Origin: Thermus caliditerrae
Lineage (GTDB): Bacteria > Deinococcota > Deinococci > Deinococcales > Thermaceae
Reading direction: 5' to 3'
Assembly: GCF_021462525.1 (NCBI RefSeq)
Contig: NZ_JAKEDT010000001.1
Span: 1-55,930, forward strand
DNA length: 55,930 nt
Below the pieces are notes generated by a model. The model saw only the letters and a program-made list of their open reading frames with translations. It searched no databases and was not told where the DNA came from. A program made the translations under genes and the position numbers. This document shows positions 47,648-55,906 of the stretch, one piece after another; positions within the stretch are counted from its first letter, which is position 1; each line of letters starts with the position of its first letter.

Positions 47648-49332
47648 GCCGCCACCTCCAGAGGAAGCCTCACCTGCACCCGAGTTCCCTCCCTAGGGGC
47701 GCTTTCCAGGAGAAGCCTCCCTCCCACCAGCTCCACCCGCTCCCGCATCCCCACAAGCCCCTGGTGGCCCAAGCCCACCTTCCGCAGGTCAAAACCCCGG
47801 CCCTCGTCCTCCACAAAGACCCGCACCTCCCCTTCCACCTCCAAGACGCCCACTGCCGCCTTCGGGCTCCCCGAGTGGCGGGCTACGTTGGTAAGGGCCT
47901 CCTGCACCACCCGGTAGATGACCGTTTCCAACTCCGGGGAAAGGGGCCGGGAAAGGTGAAAGGAGAGGTCCACCTCGATCCCCGTGCGGTCGGAGAACTC
48001 CCGCACGTAGCGGCGCAGGGCGGCCTCGAGGCCCAAGTGGTCCAAAACGCTGGGCCGAAGGTCCAGGGCCAGCCGCCGCACCTCGGCGAGGGTGTAGCGG
48101 GCCAGCTCCTTCAAGGCTACAGCCTTCTCTCCAGGGAGCCCCTCCAGCCCCAGGATGAGACCCGTGAGGGCCTGGCCCACCTCGTCGTGCAGCTCGCGGG
48201 CGATGCGCCCCCGCTCCTCCTCTTGCGCCTTTAGCCAGGCCCTTAGAAGCTCAGCCCTCTGCGCCTCCTTCTCCTGCAGAAGGCCGTAGAGCCTGGCGTT
48301 TTCCAAAGCGGTGGAGAGAGGGCCGGAAAGCGCGGTAAGGAGCTCGCGGATCCAGGCCTCCTCCCCCGAAGGCGGTCCGTACAGCACCAACGCCCCTCGG
48401 GGAGGGACGGGCACAACCACGCTCTGCCCCCGCCAAAGAACCTGGCCCAGGCGCAAGGCTTCTTCCGCCAGCCCCTGGACCTCATCCAGCGGGCACAGGG
48501 CTTGGCAGGTGCGGCAGCGGACCACCCGTCCCTCCACCCAGAGATGCCCGCAAACGAAGGCCAACTCCCTCACCAAAAGGGAGAGCACCCGCTCGGCCAG
48601 CTCCTCCACCCTCAGAGCGTGGCTTTCCGCAAGGACCCGGTTGAGTAGGGAAAGCTGCCTCTGCCGCCTTTCCACCTCTTCCTCCATGCGGTTCAGCGCC
48701 CGCCCCAAATCCCCCAGCTCGCTCTTGGGCTCCGGGAAGCGCACCCTTTCCCCTCGCCCCAGAAGAGCGGCTCCCTCCGCCATCCGAGCCAAGGGCTCCA
48801 AAGCCTGGGTAAGGAGGAGGTAGCCAAGCCCCACCCCCAGACCCACGGCCCAAAGGAGGCCGAAGAGCCCCGTACGCACCACCTTGCCTACCTCTTCCCA
48901 AAGGGGTGCCTGGTAAAGGGCGAGGCGGACGGTCCCTGCCCGGCCACCATAAATCCCAGCCTCGGCCTGGTAGACCACCTTGCCTTCCAGGCGAAAGCTC
49001 CTCTCCCCCGGAAGGCCCAAAAGCGCCTCCGGGACCCCCTCGGGAAAGGTGTGGGCCAAGACCCGCCCCTCTGGGTCCAGGACGTAAGCGAAGGCAAAGC
49101 CTGGATAGCGGGCCGAAGCGCTTCCCAGCTTGGTGCGCACGGCGAGGAGATCCCGCAGCAGGAGATCATCCGTAAGAAGGGTGGCCAGGTCCTGGACCCC
49201 CGCCCGCGCCTGCTGCCATAGGGTCTTTTCTCCCTCGGCAAAGAGAAAAGCGCCGCCTCCCAGGATCAAGACGCTTCCCGTGGCCGTGGCGGCGAAGCAC
49301 ACCGTGAGGAGGAGCTGTAAGCTGAGCCTCAC
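47644..49332 (-). CDS. Sensor histidine kinase with a four-cysteine motif
   Basis: A 562-residue NarX/DegS-type kinase: TM1 (about 7-31), an extracytoplasmic sensor domain (about 32-150), TM2 (about 153-175), HAMP (about 176-230), a GAF-like domain (about 235-345), then HisKA_3 with the phospho-acceptor His382 in ARELHDEVGQ and the ATPase domain (QEALTNVARHSG, DEGRGFD, GMRERVELVGG). The GAF-like part has Cys261, 273, 276 and 280 (CRTCQALC), a possible Fe-S or zinc site. It lies between the response regulator and the lipoprotein gene with four-base overlaps. Confidence 0.9.
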   Translation of the reverse strand: MRLSLQLLLTVCFAATATGSVLILGGGAFLFAEGEKTLWQQARAGVQDLATLLTDDLLLRDLLAVRTKLGSASARYPGFAFAYVLDPEGRVLAHTFPEGVPEALLGLPGERSFRLEGKVVYQAEAGIYGGRAGTVRLALYQAPLWEEVGKVVRTGLFGLLWAVGLGVGLGYLLLTQALEPLARMAEGAALLGRGERVRFPEPKSELGDLGRALNRMEEEVERRQRQLSLLNRVLAESHALRVEELAERVLSLLVRELAFVCGHLWVEGRVVRCRTCQALCPLDEVQGLAEEALRLGQVLWRGQSVVVPVPPRGALVLYGPPSGEEAWIRELLTALSGPLSTALENARLYGLLQEKEAQRAELLRAWLKAQEEERGRIARELHDEVGQALTGLILGLEGLPGEKAVALKELARYTLAEVRRLALDLRPSVLDHLGLEAALRRYVREFSDRTGIEVDLSFHLSRPLSPELETVIYRVVQEALTNVARHSGSPKAAVGVLEVEGEVRVFVEDEGRGFDLRKVGLGHQGLVGMRERVELVGGRLLLESAPREGTRVQVRLPLEVAA

Positions 49333-50177
49333 GGCAACACCTCCTTAGCCCTCTGGAACACGGCCCGATAGGGCTCCTCCTCTGCCGGACGGAAGCCCCT
49401 GAGGCCCAAGGCTCTTAGGGCCTTCTGGCCCTGCGGCGTGGCCCCATGCCGCAAGAGAGCCCGCACGAGCCGGGACCTGAGCTCCGGGTCCAGGTCTCTC
49501 GGCACCACCACCGGGGGCGGCGGGTCCACGGGACCTTGGGCCACCACCCGCAAGCCCCGCACCCCCAGGCTTTCGTAGACCACCCGGTCTACCGCTGCCC
49601 CCTCCGCCAGCCCGCCAAGAACCGCTTCTAGGGCCCGGTCGTGGCTGTAGGTGAAAAAGGCCTGGGCGAAGAAGTCCTCTCCAAGACCACGGGCCAACAG
49701 CCTAGGCCAAGCGTGGCCGGTGTTGGAAAGGGGGTCGGTAAAGGCGAAGGGCATCCCCCGCAACTCGGCAAGCTCCCGGTAGGGGGAGGCCTCCGCCACC
49801 ACAATCAGGCTCTGGTACGGGACCAGGGTCTCCCCCGCCAAGACCACATCCAAGAAGCCCTCCTCAACCCCCAAACCCGCCGCCAGGGTGCAGAGAAAGC
49901 CCATCTCCGCCTCGCCTCGGCGCAGGACCTCGAGGACCTCGGCATAGGTGCGCCGCCCGAAGGCCTCTACCCGCTCTCCCAGATGCTCTTCCAGCCCCCC
50001 GAGGAAGACCCGGTAGGGCTCGGCCCCCTCGGGAGAACGCATCCCCGCCACGACCACCCGTACCCCTGCGGTATGGGCCACAGGGGCGTAAGGAGGTTCC
50101 ACCCCCACCTCAGGCAGGGGTTGGCAGGCGCAAAGCAGGAACAGGAAGGCGCCAAGAAGCCTCACCCACCCCAGCAT
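49329..50177 (-). CDS. PhnD-like substrate-binding lipoprotein, putative X component of an X-S-R sensor
   Basis: A 282-residue lipoprotein (lipobox ending at Cys18) of the phosphate/phosphonate-binding PhnD superfamily: VVVAGMRSPEGAEPYRVFLG, RRTYAEVLEVLRRGEAEMGF, PYQSLIVVAEASPYRELAEL and FTDPLSNTGHAWPR. No ABC permease is present; it is co-encoded with a kinase and regulator, as AioX, ArxX and the TtrS sensor domain are. Cys96 is the only cysteine of the mature body and lies in the strand-end position (MGFLCTLAAG) where AioX has its arsenite-binding cysteine. That suggests a thiophilic ligand; which one is not known. Confidence 0.82.
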   Translation of the reverse strand: MLGWVRLLGAFLFLLCACQPLPEVGVEPPYAPVAHTAGVRVVVAGMRSPEGAEPYRVFLGGLEEHLGERVEAFGRRTYAEVLEVLRRGEAEMGFLCTLAAGLGVEEGFLDVVLAGETLVPYQSLIVVAEASPYRELAELRGMPFAFTDPLSNTGHAWPRLLARGLGEDFFAQAFFTYSHDRALEAVLGGLAEGAAVDRVVYESLGVRGLRVVAQGPVDPPPPVVVPRDLDPELRSRLVRALLRHGATPQGQKALRALGLRGFRPAEEEPYRAVFQRAKEVLP

Positions 50178-50211
50178 AAGAGGGGCTCAGGGGTATGGAT
50201 GTCCCTAACCC

Positions 50212-50229
50212 GTCGGCAGACTTACCGAC
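50212..50229. promoter_or_regulatory. Candidate response-regulator operator
   Basis: GTCGG-N8-CCGAC in the 124-base divergent gap (50178-50301) between the sensor genes and the reductase genes. A likely binding site for the LuxR-type regulator; I find no convincing -35/-10 pair. Confidence 0.4.
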
Positions 50230-50301
50230 AAGGTGTCCTCTTCTCCACGGCTTTCTGGGCCCAGGAATGCCCTCTAGCTTGGAGAGGAAAGGAGGTGGGC
50301 G

Positions 50302-51147
50302 ATGTCTACAGAACCTCCCACCGGCAAAGCAACGAAAGAGGCTCGCCGGCACTTCTTGGCCAAGATGGCCAGCGCGGTTTTCGCCTCCTTGGTGGCCCCG
50401 GGCCTGGCCCAAGGGGCGCCCCAGCCTCAGCCCTCCGCCGCCCCTGAGGAGGACGTTCTTTTGAGGTTGCAAAAGGACCTGGAGCGGGCGCTTAAGAACC
50501 CGAACCGCAGGTGGGGCATGGTCATCGACCTGCGAAAATGCGTGGGCTGCCATGCCTGCACCGTGAGCTGCATGGCGGAAAACCGCCTGCCGCCCGGTGT
50601 GGTCTACCGGCCGGTGAGCGAGGAGGAAGTGGGCACCTTTCCCCACGTCACCTACCGCTTCGTGCCCCAGCCCTGCATGCAGTGCGACGATCCACCCTGC
50701 GTTCCTGCTTGTCCCTACGACGCCACGTGGAAGCGCAAAGACGGCATCGTGGAGATCGATTACGAGAAGTGCGTGGGCTGTGAGAAGTGCATCCCCCCAT
50801 GCCCCTACAATGCCCGTCACAAGGACGAGGGGGACTATTGGACGGAGGGCACCCCTGGAATGGGCAGGATGCCTTACGAGGAGCTCCCCGTCTACGAGTG
50901 GGGCAAGAGGGTGAGCCGCGAGGACGAGGCCGGGCCCATCGACAAGGTGCGCAAGTGCCACTTCTGCCTCCACCGCATCGAACGCGGGCTTTTGCCCCAG
51001 TGCGTGGTCACCTGCATCGGACGGGCCACCTACTTCGGGGACCTCGAGGACCCCTCCTCCCTGGTCTCCGAACTCGTCCGCCAGCCCAACGCCACGCGCC
51101 TCAAGGAAGAAGCGGGAACCAAACCCCGTGTCTACTACCTGGTCTAG
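50302..51147 (+). CDS. Tat-exported four-cluster ferredoxin subunit (TtrB/DmsB type)
   Basis: Electron-transfer subunit, 281 residues. Four [4Fe-4S] motifs are complete: [35 protein letters not shown], and CHFC with the later CVVTC. Unusually it starts with its own twin-arginine-like leader ([20 protein letters not shown]), so it may reach the outer side of the membrane by itself. AAAGGAGG lies eight bases before the ATG. It precedes the catalytic subunit by nine bases. Confidence 0.88.
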   Translation: MSTEPPTGKATKEARRHFLAKMASAVFASLVAPGLAQGAPQPQPSAAPEEDVLLRLQKDLERALKNPNRRWGMVIDLRKCVGCHACTVSCMAENRLPPGVVYRPVSEEEVGTFPHVTYRFVPQPCMQCDDPPCVPACPYDATWKRKDGIVEIDYEKCVGCEKCIPPCPYNARHKDEGDYWTEGTPGMGRMPYEELPVYEWGKRVSREDEAGPIDKVRKCHFCLHRIERGLLPQCVVTCIGRATYFGDLEDPSSLVSELVRQPNATRLKEEAGTKPRVYYLV

Positions 51148-51156
51148 GAGGTGGTT

Positions 51157-54100
51157 ATGGAAAAGCTTTCCCGGCGCAATCTGCTGAAACTCTCCGGTGC
51201 AGGCGCCCTGCTGGGCTCCCTGGGGACCGCCCTTCAGGAAGCCAGCGCCCAAGGCTTGGAAACGTACGAGGTCCAGCTTCCCGAGAACACCATCTACTCC
51301 TCCTGTCTGCAGTGCAACACCGGATGCCCCATCAAGGTGAAGCTCTACGAGGGGGTGGCCAGCAAGATCGACGGCAACCCCCTCTCCCCCTGGACCTTCC
51401 ACCCCCACCTACCCATGAACACCGACGTCACCACCCTGGCCAAGGTGGACGGGGCCCTTTGCCCCAAGGGCCAGGCGGGCATCCAAACCGCTTACGACCC
51501 CTACCGCATCCGCAGGGTGCTGAAGCGGGCGGGGCCCAGGGGAAGCGGCAAGTGGGAGGAGATCCCCTTCCATCAGGCGGTGAAGGAAATCGTCGAGGGA
51601 GGCAGGCTCTTCGCCCATCTGGGGGACGAGCGGGTCTACCCCTGCCTGAAGGAGCTCTGGGCCCTGAAAGACCCCGAGGTCATGGCCCGCATGGCCCAGG
51701 CGGTAAGGGCTATCTGGGCGGAGAAGGACCGCCAAAAGAAAAAGGTCCTGGTGGAGAAGTTCAAGGAAGACTTCAAGGATCACCTCCACGCCCTCATCGA
51801 CCCCGATCATCCCGACCTGGGCCCCAAGAACAACCAGGTGGTCTTTGCCTGGGGACGCCTCAAAGCAGGCCGCTCGGATTTCATCCGCTGGTTCTTCAGC
51901 CAAAGCTTCGGCACCGTCAACCTCCACGGCCACACCACCGTCTGCCAGGGCTCCATGTACTTCATCGGCAAAGCCATGAGCGAGCAACCCACCTTTGACG
52001 CCTCGGGCAAGCTCTCCTGGTCGGGCGGCGCCAAGTTTTACTGGCAGGCGGACCTCTCCAAGGCCCGCTTCGTGGTCTTCGTGGGGGCTAACGTCTTTGA
52101 GGGGAACTACGGCCCCCCCTTGCGCGTGGGCTGGATCACCGAGCGGGCCAGCAAGGGAGAGCTGGAGTACGCCATCGTGGATCCCAGGGCGCAGAAGGCG
52201 GTGAAGGGTGCCAGCCGCTGGATCGCTCCCAAACCTGGCCATGACGCCGCCATCGCCATGGGGGTGATCCGACTCCTGATGGAGTGGGGCAAAATAGACA
52301 GCAAGTTCCTCTCCGCCGCCAATAAGGCCGCCGCCAAGGCCATCGGGGAAAGCAGCTGGACCAACGCCACCTGGCTGGTCAAACTCAAAGACGGCAAACC
52401 GGAAAGGCTTCTCAGGGCCAGTGACCTTGGCCTTGCCAAACCCAAGGCCAAGGTGGGGGATAAGGAGGTGGAGCTGGACGCTCCCGTGGTGCTCCACTTA
52501 GGCCAGCCCGTGGCCTTCAACCCCAACGACGAAGTCCAGGCGGTCTTTGGGGATCTCTGGGTAAACACCACCCTGGGGGGCATCCCGGTAAAAAGCGCCC
52601 TCCAGCTCATTAAGGAGGAGGCGTTCCGGCATCGGGTGAGGACCTGGGCCGCCTTTGCCGGCGTGGAGGAGGAGGACATCCGGTTCCTGGCGGAAAAAAT
52701 GGCCCAATATGGCAAGAAGGCCGTGGTGGACGTGCACCGCGGCGCTAGCCAGCACACCAATGGCTTCTACAACTGCTTCGCATGGTTCACGGTGAACGCC
52801 CTCTTGGGCAACCTGGACCACCAAGGCGGTTCCGTGCAACCCAGCACCTACGACATCACCGGCGGCAGAGCGGGCGGCCCTTTCCCTCTAAGCAAGCTCC
52901 ACCCCAAACCCCTGACGCCTTTCGGCATCAGCCTCATTCGCCACGAGACCAAGTACGAGGACACCACTCTCTTTGAAGGGTTCCCTGCCAAGCGGCCTTG
53001 GTACCCCCACGCCTCCGACGTCTACCAGGAGATCCTACCCTCGGCGGCCCAAGGCTACCCTTATCCCATCAAGATCCTCTTCCACTACATGGGGTCGCCC
53101 GCCTACGCCCTGCCGGGAGGCCAGGAGCAAATCCGGGCTATGCTGGACCCGGACAAGATTCCCCTCATCGTGGCCTTTGACATCGTGGTGGGGGATACTT
53201 ACCTTTATGCGGATTACATCATCCCCGACCTCTCCTACCTGGAGCGCTGGGAGTTCCAGGGCAGCCACCCCTCCATCATCTGGAAGGTCCAGCCCGTGCG
53301 GCAACCCGCTATCCCCCCCATCCCCGAGGAGGTGGAAGTATTCGGCCAGAAAATGCCCATTTGCTTGGAAAGCTTCCTTTTGGCTTTGGCGGAACACCTG
53401 GGTCTGCCTGGAGCCGGGCCTAGGGGCTTCGCCAACGGCATGCCCTTCACCCATCCCGACCACTTCTACCTAAAGCTGGCCGCCAACCTGGCTTTTGGGG
53501 AGAAGGCGGACGGCTCGGACGCCCTGCCTGAGGCGGACGAGCGGGAACTCGCCGTGTTCCGCCAAGCCCGGAGGCACCTGCCTCCCTCCGTTTTTGAGGA
53601 GCAACGCTGGAGGGAAGCGGTGGGCGATGAAAGCCTCTTCCGCCGCACCGTCTACCTTCTGAACCGCGGGGGCCGCTTCCAGGAGTTTGCCAAAGCGTAT
53701 GCCCAGGGCGACCTGGTGGCCAACCGCTACGCCCGTCAGGTCAATCTCTTCCTCGAGAAGCAAGCCCTCTCCTTGAACCCCATGACCGGGAAGCCCTACT
53801 GGCCTCTGCCCGCCTACTTCCTCCCCTACCGGGACGTCTTGGGCAACCCGCTCCGCGACCCTGGTTACGGCCTTACCCTCCTCACCCACCGAAGCATCCT
53901 GCAGACCAAGAGCCGCACGGTGAGCAACTACTGGCTCCTGGCGATCAAGCCGGAAAACGAAATCCTGGTGAGCGCTTTGGACGCCGAGCGCCTAGGGCTT
54001 AAAGAAGGCCAATGGGTCAAGGTGGTCTCCGCCACCAACCCCAAAGGGGAGTGGGATCTGGGGCCCTTCGGCCGGAAACCCATGGTGGGTAAGGTGAAAG

Positions 54101-54342
54101 TGGTCCAAGGCATGCGCCCCGGATGCGTGAGCTTCGCCCTAGGCTGGGGGCATTGGGCCTATGGGGCCAGCGATCTGGTGATAAACGGCCAGAGGCTGAA
54201 GGGCGACCCCCGTCGAGGCCAGGGGCTTCACGCCAACGCCGCCATGCGCCTGGACCCGTACTTGAAGGACATGGCCCTGACAGACGTGGTGGGCGGAAGC
54301 GTGGTCTTCTACGAAACCCGGGTGAACCTGCTCCCTGTCTAA
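51157..54342 (+). CDS. Molybdopterin oxidoreductase catalytic subunit, TtrA/ArrA-like
   Basis: A 1061-residue DMSO-reductase-family enzyme with a Tat signal (LSRRNLLKLSG). An N-terminal [4Fe-4S] motif uses Cys50, 53, 57 and 102 (CLQCNTGC, LCPKGQAG). The probable Mo ligand is Cys263 in HGHTTVCQGS, and the C-terminal MGD-binding domain holds NYWLLAIKPENE and LGWGHWAYGAS. Length and motifs fit the tetrathionate/arsenate/selenate reductase clade better than polysulphide or nitrate reductases; the substrate is not decided. I chose ATG 51157, five bases after AGGAGG. Base composition looks slightly less GC-rich than the flanks. Confidence 0.88.
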   Translation: MEKLSRRNLLKLSGAGALLGSLGTALQEASAQGLETYEVQLPENTIYSSCLQCNTGCPIKVKLYEGVASKIDGNPLSPWTFHPHLPMNTDVTTLAKVDGALCPKGQAGIQTAYDPYRIRRVLKRAGPRGSGKWEEIPFHQAVKEIVEGGRLFAHLGDERVYPCLKELWALKDPEVMARMAQAVRAIWAEKDRQKKKVLVEKFKEDFKDHLHALIDPDHPDLGPKNNQVVFAWGRLKAGRSDFIRWFFSQSFGTVNLHGHTTVCQGSMYFIGKAMSEQPTFDASGKLSWSGGAKFYWQADLSKARFVVFVGANVFEGNYGPPLRVGWITERASKGELEYAIVDPRAQKAVKGASRWIAPKPGHDAAIAMGVIRLLMEWGKIDSKFLSAANKAAAKAIGESSWTNATWLVKLKDGKPERLLRASDLGLAKPKAKVGDKEVELDAPVVLHLGQPVAFNPNDEVQAVFGDLWVNTTLGGIPVKSALQLIKEEAFRHRVRTWAAFAGVEEEDIRFLAEKMAQYGKKAVVDVHRGASQHTNGFYNCFAWFTVNALLGNLDHQGGSVQPSTYDITGGRAGGPFPLSKLHPKPLTPFGISLIRHETKYEDTTLFEGFPAKRPWYPHASDVYQEILPSAAQGYPYPIKILFHYMGSPAYALPGGQEQIRAMLDPDKIPLIVAFDIVVGDTYLYADYIIPDLSYLERWEFQGSHPSIIWKVQPVRQPAIPPIPEEVEVFGQKMPICLESFLLALAEHLGLPGAGPRGFANGMPFTHPDHFYLKLAANLAFGEKADGSDALPEADERELAVFRQARRHLPPSVFEEQRWREAVGDESLFRRTVYLLNRGGRFQEFAKAYAQGDLVANRYARQVNLFLEKQALSLNPMTGKPYWPLPAYFLPYRDVLGNPLRDPGYGLTLLTHRSILQTKSRTVSNYWLLAIKPENEILVSALDAERLGLKEGQWVKVVSATNPKGEWDLGPFGRKPMVGKVKVVQGMRPGCVSFALGWGHWAYGASDLVINGQRLKGDPRRGQGLHANAAMRLDPYLKDMALTDVVGGSVVFYETRVNLLPV

Positions 54343-54343
54343 G

Positions 54344-54378
54344 GATGTCCCCCCGGGGCCTCCGGGGGGACATCTTTC
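54344..54378 (+). terminator. Strong terminator after the reductase
   Basis: A perfect 13-bp stem, GATGTCCCCCCGG (54344-54356) with CCGGGGGGACATC (54362-54374), a five-base loop and TTTCC. It makes the following three genes a separate unit. Confidence 0.88.
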
Positions 54379-54389
54379 CCATGCATACC

Positions 54390-54395
54390 TATGAT
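54390..54395 (+). promoter_or_regulatory. -10 box for the membrane-protein pair
   Basis: TATGAT 30 bases before the GTG at 54426, after the terminator. No -35 hexamer is evident because the stem of the terminator lies there. Confidence 0.4.
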
Positions 54396-54425
54396 AGGGT
54401 TTAGGCAGGGGTAAGGAGGCGAACG

Positions 54426-54863
54426 GTGATACCCGCACTCCGAAACGCACAGAACCAAGTCCAGTGGGCCCTGGAGTTCATCCGGCTGGTGATGCTTCTG
54501 CTCTGCCTGGTGGGGTGGGTCATGTACCCCCTGGAGCTCCTCCTCCTGGACCACTGGGCGGAGAGCTGGCAGAGCAAGATCCCCTTCTTCGTGGCGGTGC
54601 CAGGCTTTGCCCTCACCCTGTGGGTGCTCTTTGACCGCAAGACCCCTTGGGTGCGCTGGGCTTTCATCCTCACCATGTGGGCCTCGGTGCTGACGGGGGT
54701 CTTGGGGGCCTACTTCCACCTCCTTTGGAACTTCGAAGGGGAGGTGGACTGGGAGTTTGAGGCCGCCATGGAGGCCATGGCGGGGAGCAGGCCGGTGCTG
54801 GCGGCTCTGGCCTTCACCCACATGGGGGTGACCGGGCTTCTCGCCATATACCGGGCGAGGTAA
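54426..54863 (+). CDS. Four-helix membrane protein, first of a tandem pair
   Basis: A 145-residue protein with four hydrophobic segments (about 18-40, 55-70, 78-97, 122-141). It shares DHW.ESWQS.IPFF, SVLTG..GAY.HLLWN and SRPVLAALA.TH with the next gene. Histidines in DHW, HLLWN and THMG are conserved in both copies, the pattern expected of haem b or quinone sites. No known family recognised. GTG start with AAGGAGG six bases upstream. Being next to a reductase without a membrane anchor, it may link the enzyme to the quinone pool. Confidence 0.75.
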   Translation: MIPALRNAQNQVQWALEFIRLVMLLLCLVGWVMYPLELLLLDHWAESWQSKIPFFVAVPGFALTLWVLFDRKTPWVRWAFILTMWASVLTGVLGAYFHLLWNFEGEVDWEFEAAMEAMAGSRPVLAALAFTHMGVTGLLAIYRAR

Positions 54864-54875
54864 GGGAGGTAAGGC

Positions 54876-55319
54876 ATGGTAGAGGCCCTCATCAAGGCCC
54901 AGACGGAAGAGGAGAGGGTGCTGGAGTTCCTGCGCTCCACCTTCCTCCTCATCGCCCTGGTGGGCTTCGCCTTCTACGGCATGGAGCACTGGGTGCTGGA
55001 CCACTGGATGGAAAGCTGGCAGAGCAGGATCCCCTTCTTCGTTTCCCTGGTGGGCTTTCCCCTAACCCTCCTCATGTTCTTCCACCGGGGCAAGTGGGTG
55101 CGCTACCCCTTCCTCCTTTGGATGCTGGTGAGCGTCCTCACCGGGATCGTGGGCGCCTACTACCACCTCCTATGGAACGCCCAGGACGCTGAGGTGAGCC
55201 TTTGGAGCCTCAAGGGGTTCCTAGAGGCCTTTGAGGGAAGCCGCCCGGTTCTGGCGGCCTTGGCCCACACCCACGTGGGGGCGGTGGCCTTCGTGGTGGG
55301 AATAACCATACGCGACTAA
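54876..55319 (+). CDS. Four-helix membrane protein, second of a tandem pair
   Basis: A 147-residue paralogue of the preceding protein with the same four-helix layout and the same three conserved histidines (DHW, HLLWN, THVG). The N-terminal 20 residues are charged and differ from the first copy. GGGAGG lies nine bases before the ATG, and the gap to the first gene is 12 bases. The pair may form a heterodimer; this is inferred from the tandem arrangement and shared motifs only. Confidence 0.75.
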   Translation: MVEALIKAQTEEERVLEFLRSTFLLIALVGFAFYGMEHWVLDHWMESWQSRIPFFVSLVGFPLTLLMFFHRGKWVRYPFLLWMLVSVLTGIVGAYYHLLWNAQDAEVSLWSLKGFLEAFEGSRPVLAALAHTHVGAVAFVVGITIRD

Positions 55320-55332
55320 AGGGAGGTAAGCG

Positions 55333-55887
55333 ATGAAAAAGGCTCTGGTCTGGCTTCTGGTTCTGGCCCTAGGCGCGGCGCTGGCCCAAGCGCCCAAGGT
55401 GGACGGCAAGATCGCTGGGGGCGAGTACGCCAAGAGCTTCAAGCACGAGAAAAGCGGCATCACCCTCTACTGGAGCGTGGTGGGGGATACCCTCTACTTG
55501 GCCCTCGAGGGCGAGAGCAAGGGCTGGATTGGCATCGGCTTCCTGGCGGAGAAGACGGACAAGAAGAAAGGGGCTGACCAGTACCTCTTCTACATGGAAG
55601 GGGGCAAGCTGGTGGCCCTGGACATGTACCAAACCAAGCGCACCGGTGCCCCTGTGGCGGACGAAAGGGAAGGGGGCAAGAACTCCATCCTCGCTGCTGC
55701 AGCCACCTACGAGGGCGGCAAGTGGACGGTGGAGTTTAGCCGCAAGCTGAAGACCGGGGAGCCCACCGACGTGGACATCGTTCCGGCCAGGAAGACGATC
55801 GTCATGCTGGCCTACGCCTCCAAGATGGACCCCAAGGAGGAGCACAAGAAGACCGAGCGCTGGTACCTCGAGGACTTCGTCTTCTGA
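55333..55887 (+). CDS. Secreted DOMON-like protein
   Basis: A 184-residue exported protein with signal peptide MKKALVWLLVLALGAALAQ. The mature part is a beta-sandwich with the DOMON signature: KVDGKIAGGEY, ITLYWSVVGDTLYLALEG and GWIGIGF. DOMON and the related EB_dh domains often bind haem b and pass electrons to molybdoenzymes of this family, which fits the location. I cannot assign the axial ligands; Met residues in YMEGGK and LDMYQ are candidates. GGGAGGTAA lies just before the ATG. Confidence 0.8.
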   Translation: MKKALVWLLVLALGAALAQAPKVDGKIAGGEYAKSFKHEKSGITLYWSVVGDTLYLALEGESKGWIGIGFLAEKTDKKKGADQYLFYMEGGKLVALDMYQTKRTGAPVADEREGGKNSILAAAATYEGGKWTVEFSRKLKTGEPTDVDIVPARKTIVMLAYASKMDPKEEHKKTERWYLEDFVF

Positions 55888-55906
55888 GGGCTCCAAAGGG
55901 GCTTGA

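Noticed and set aside
47024-49332. NarXL-type nitrate sensor pair
   Set aside because: Domain order is similar, but the trio with a PhnD-like lipoprotein and a TtrA/ArrA-like enzyme, without nitrate reductase genes, fits an X-S-R oxyanion system better.
51157-54342. PsrA polysulphide reductase
   Set aside because: About 300 residues longer than PsrA and not followed by the usual NrfD-type PsrC.
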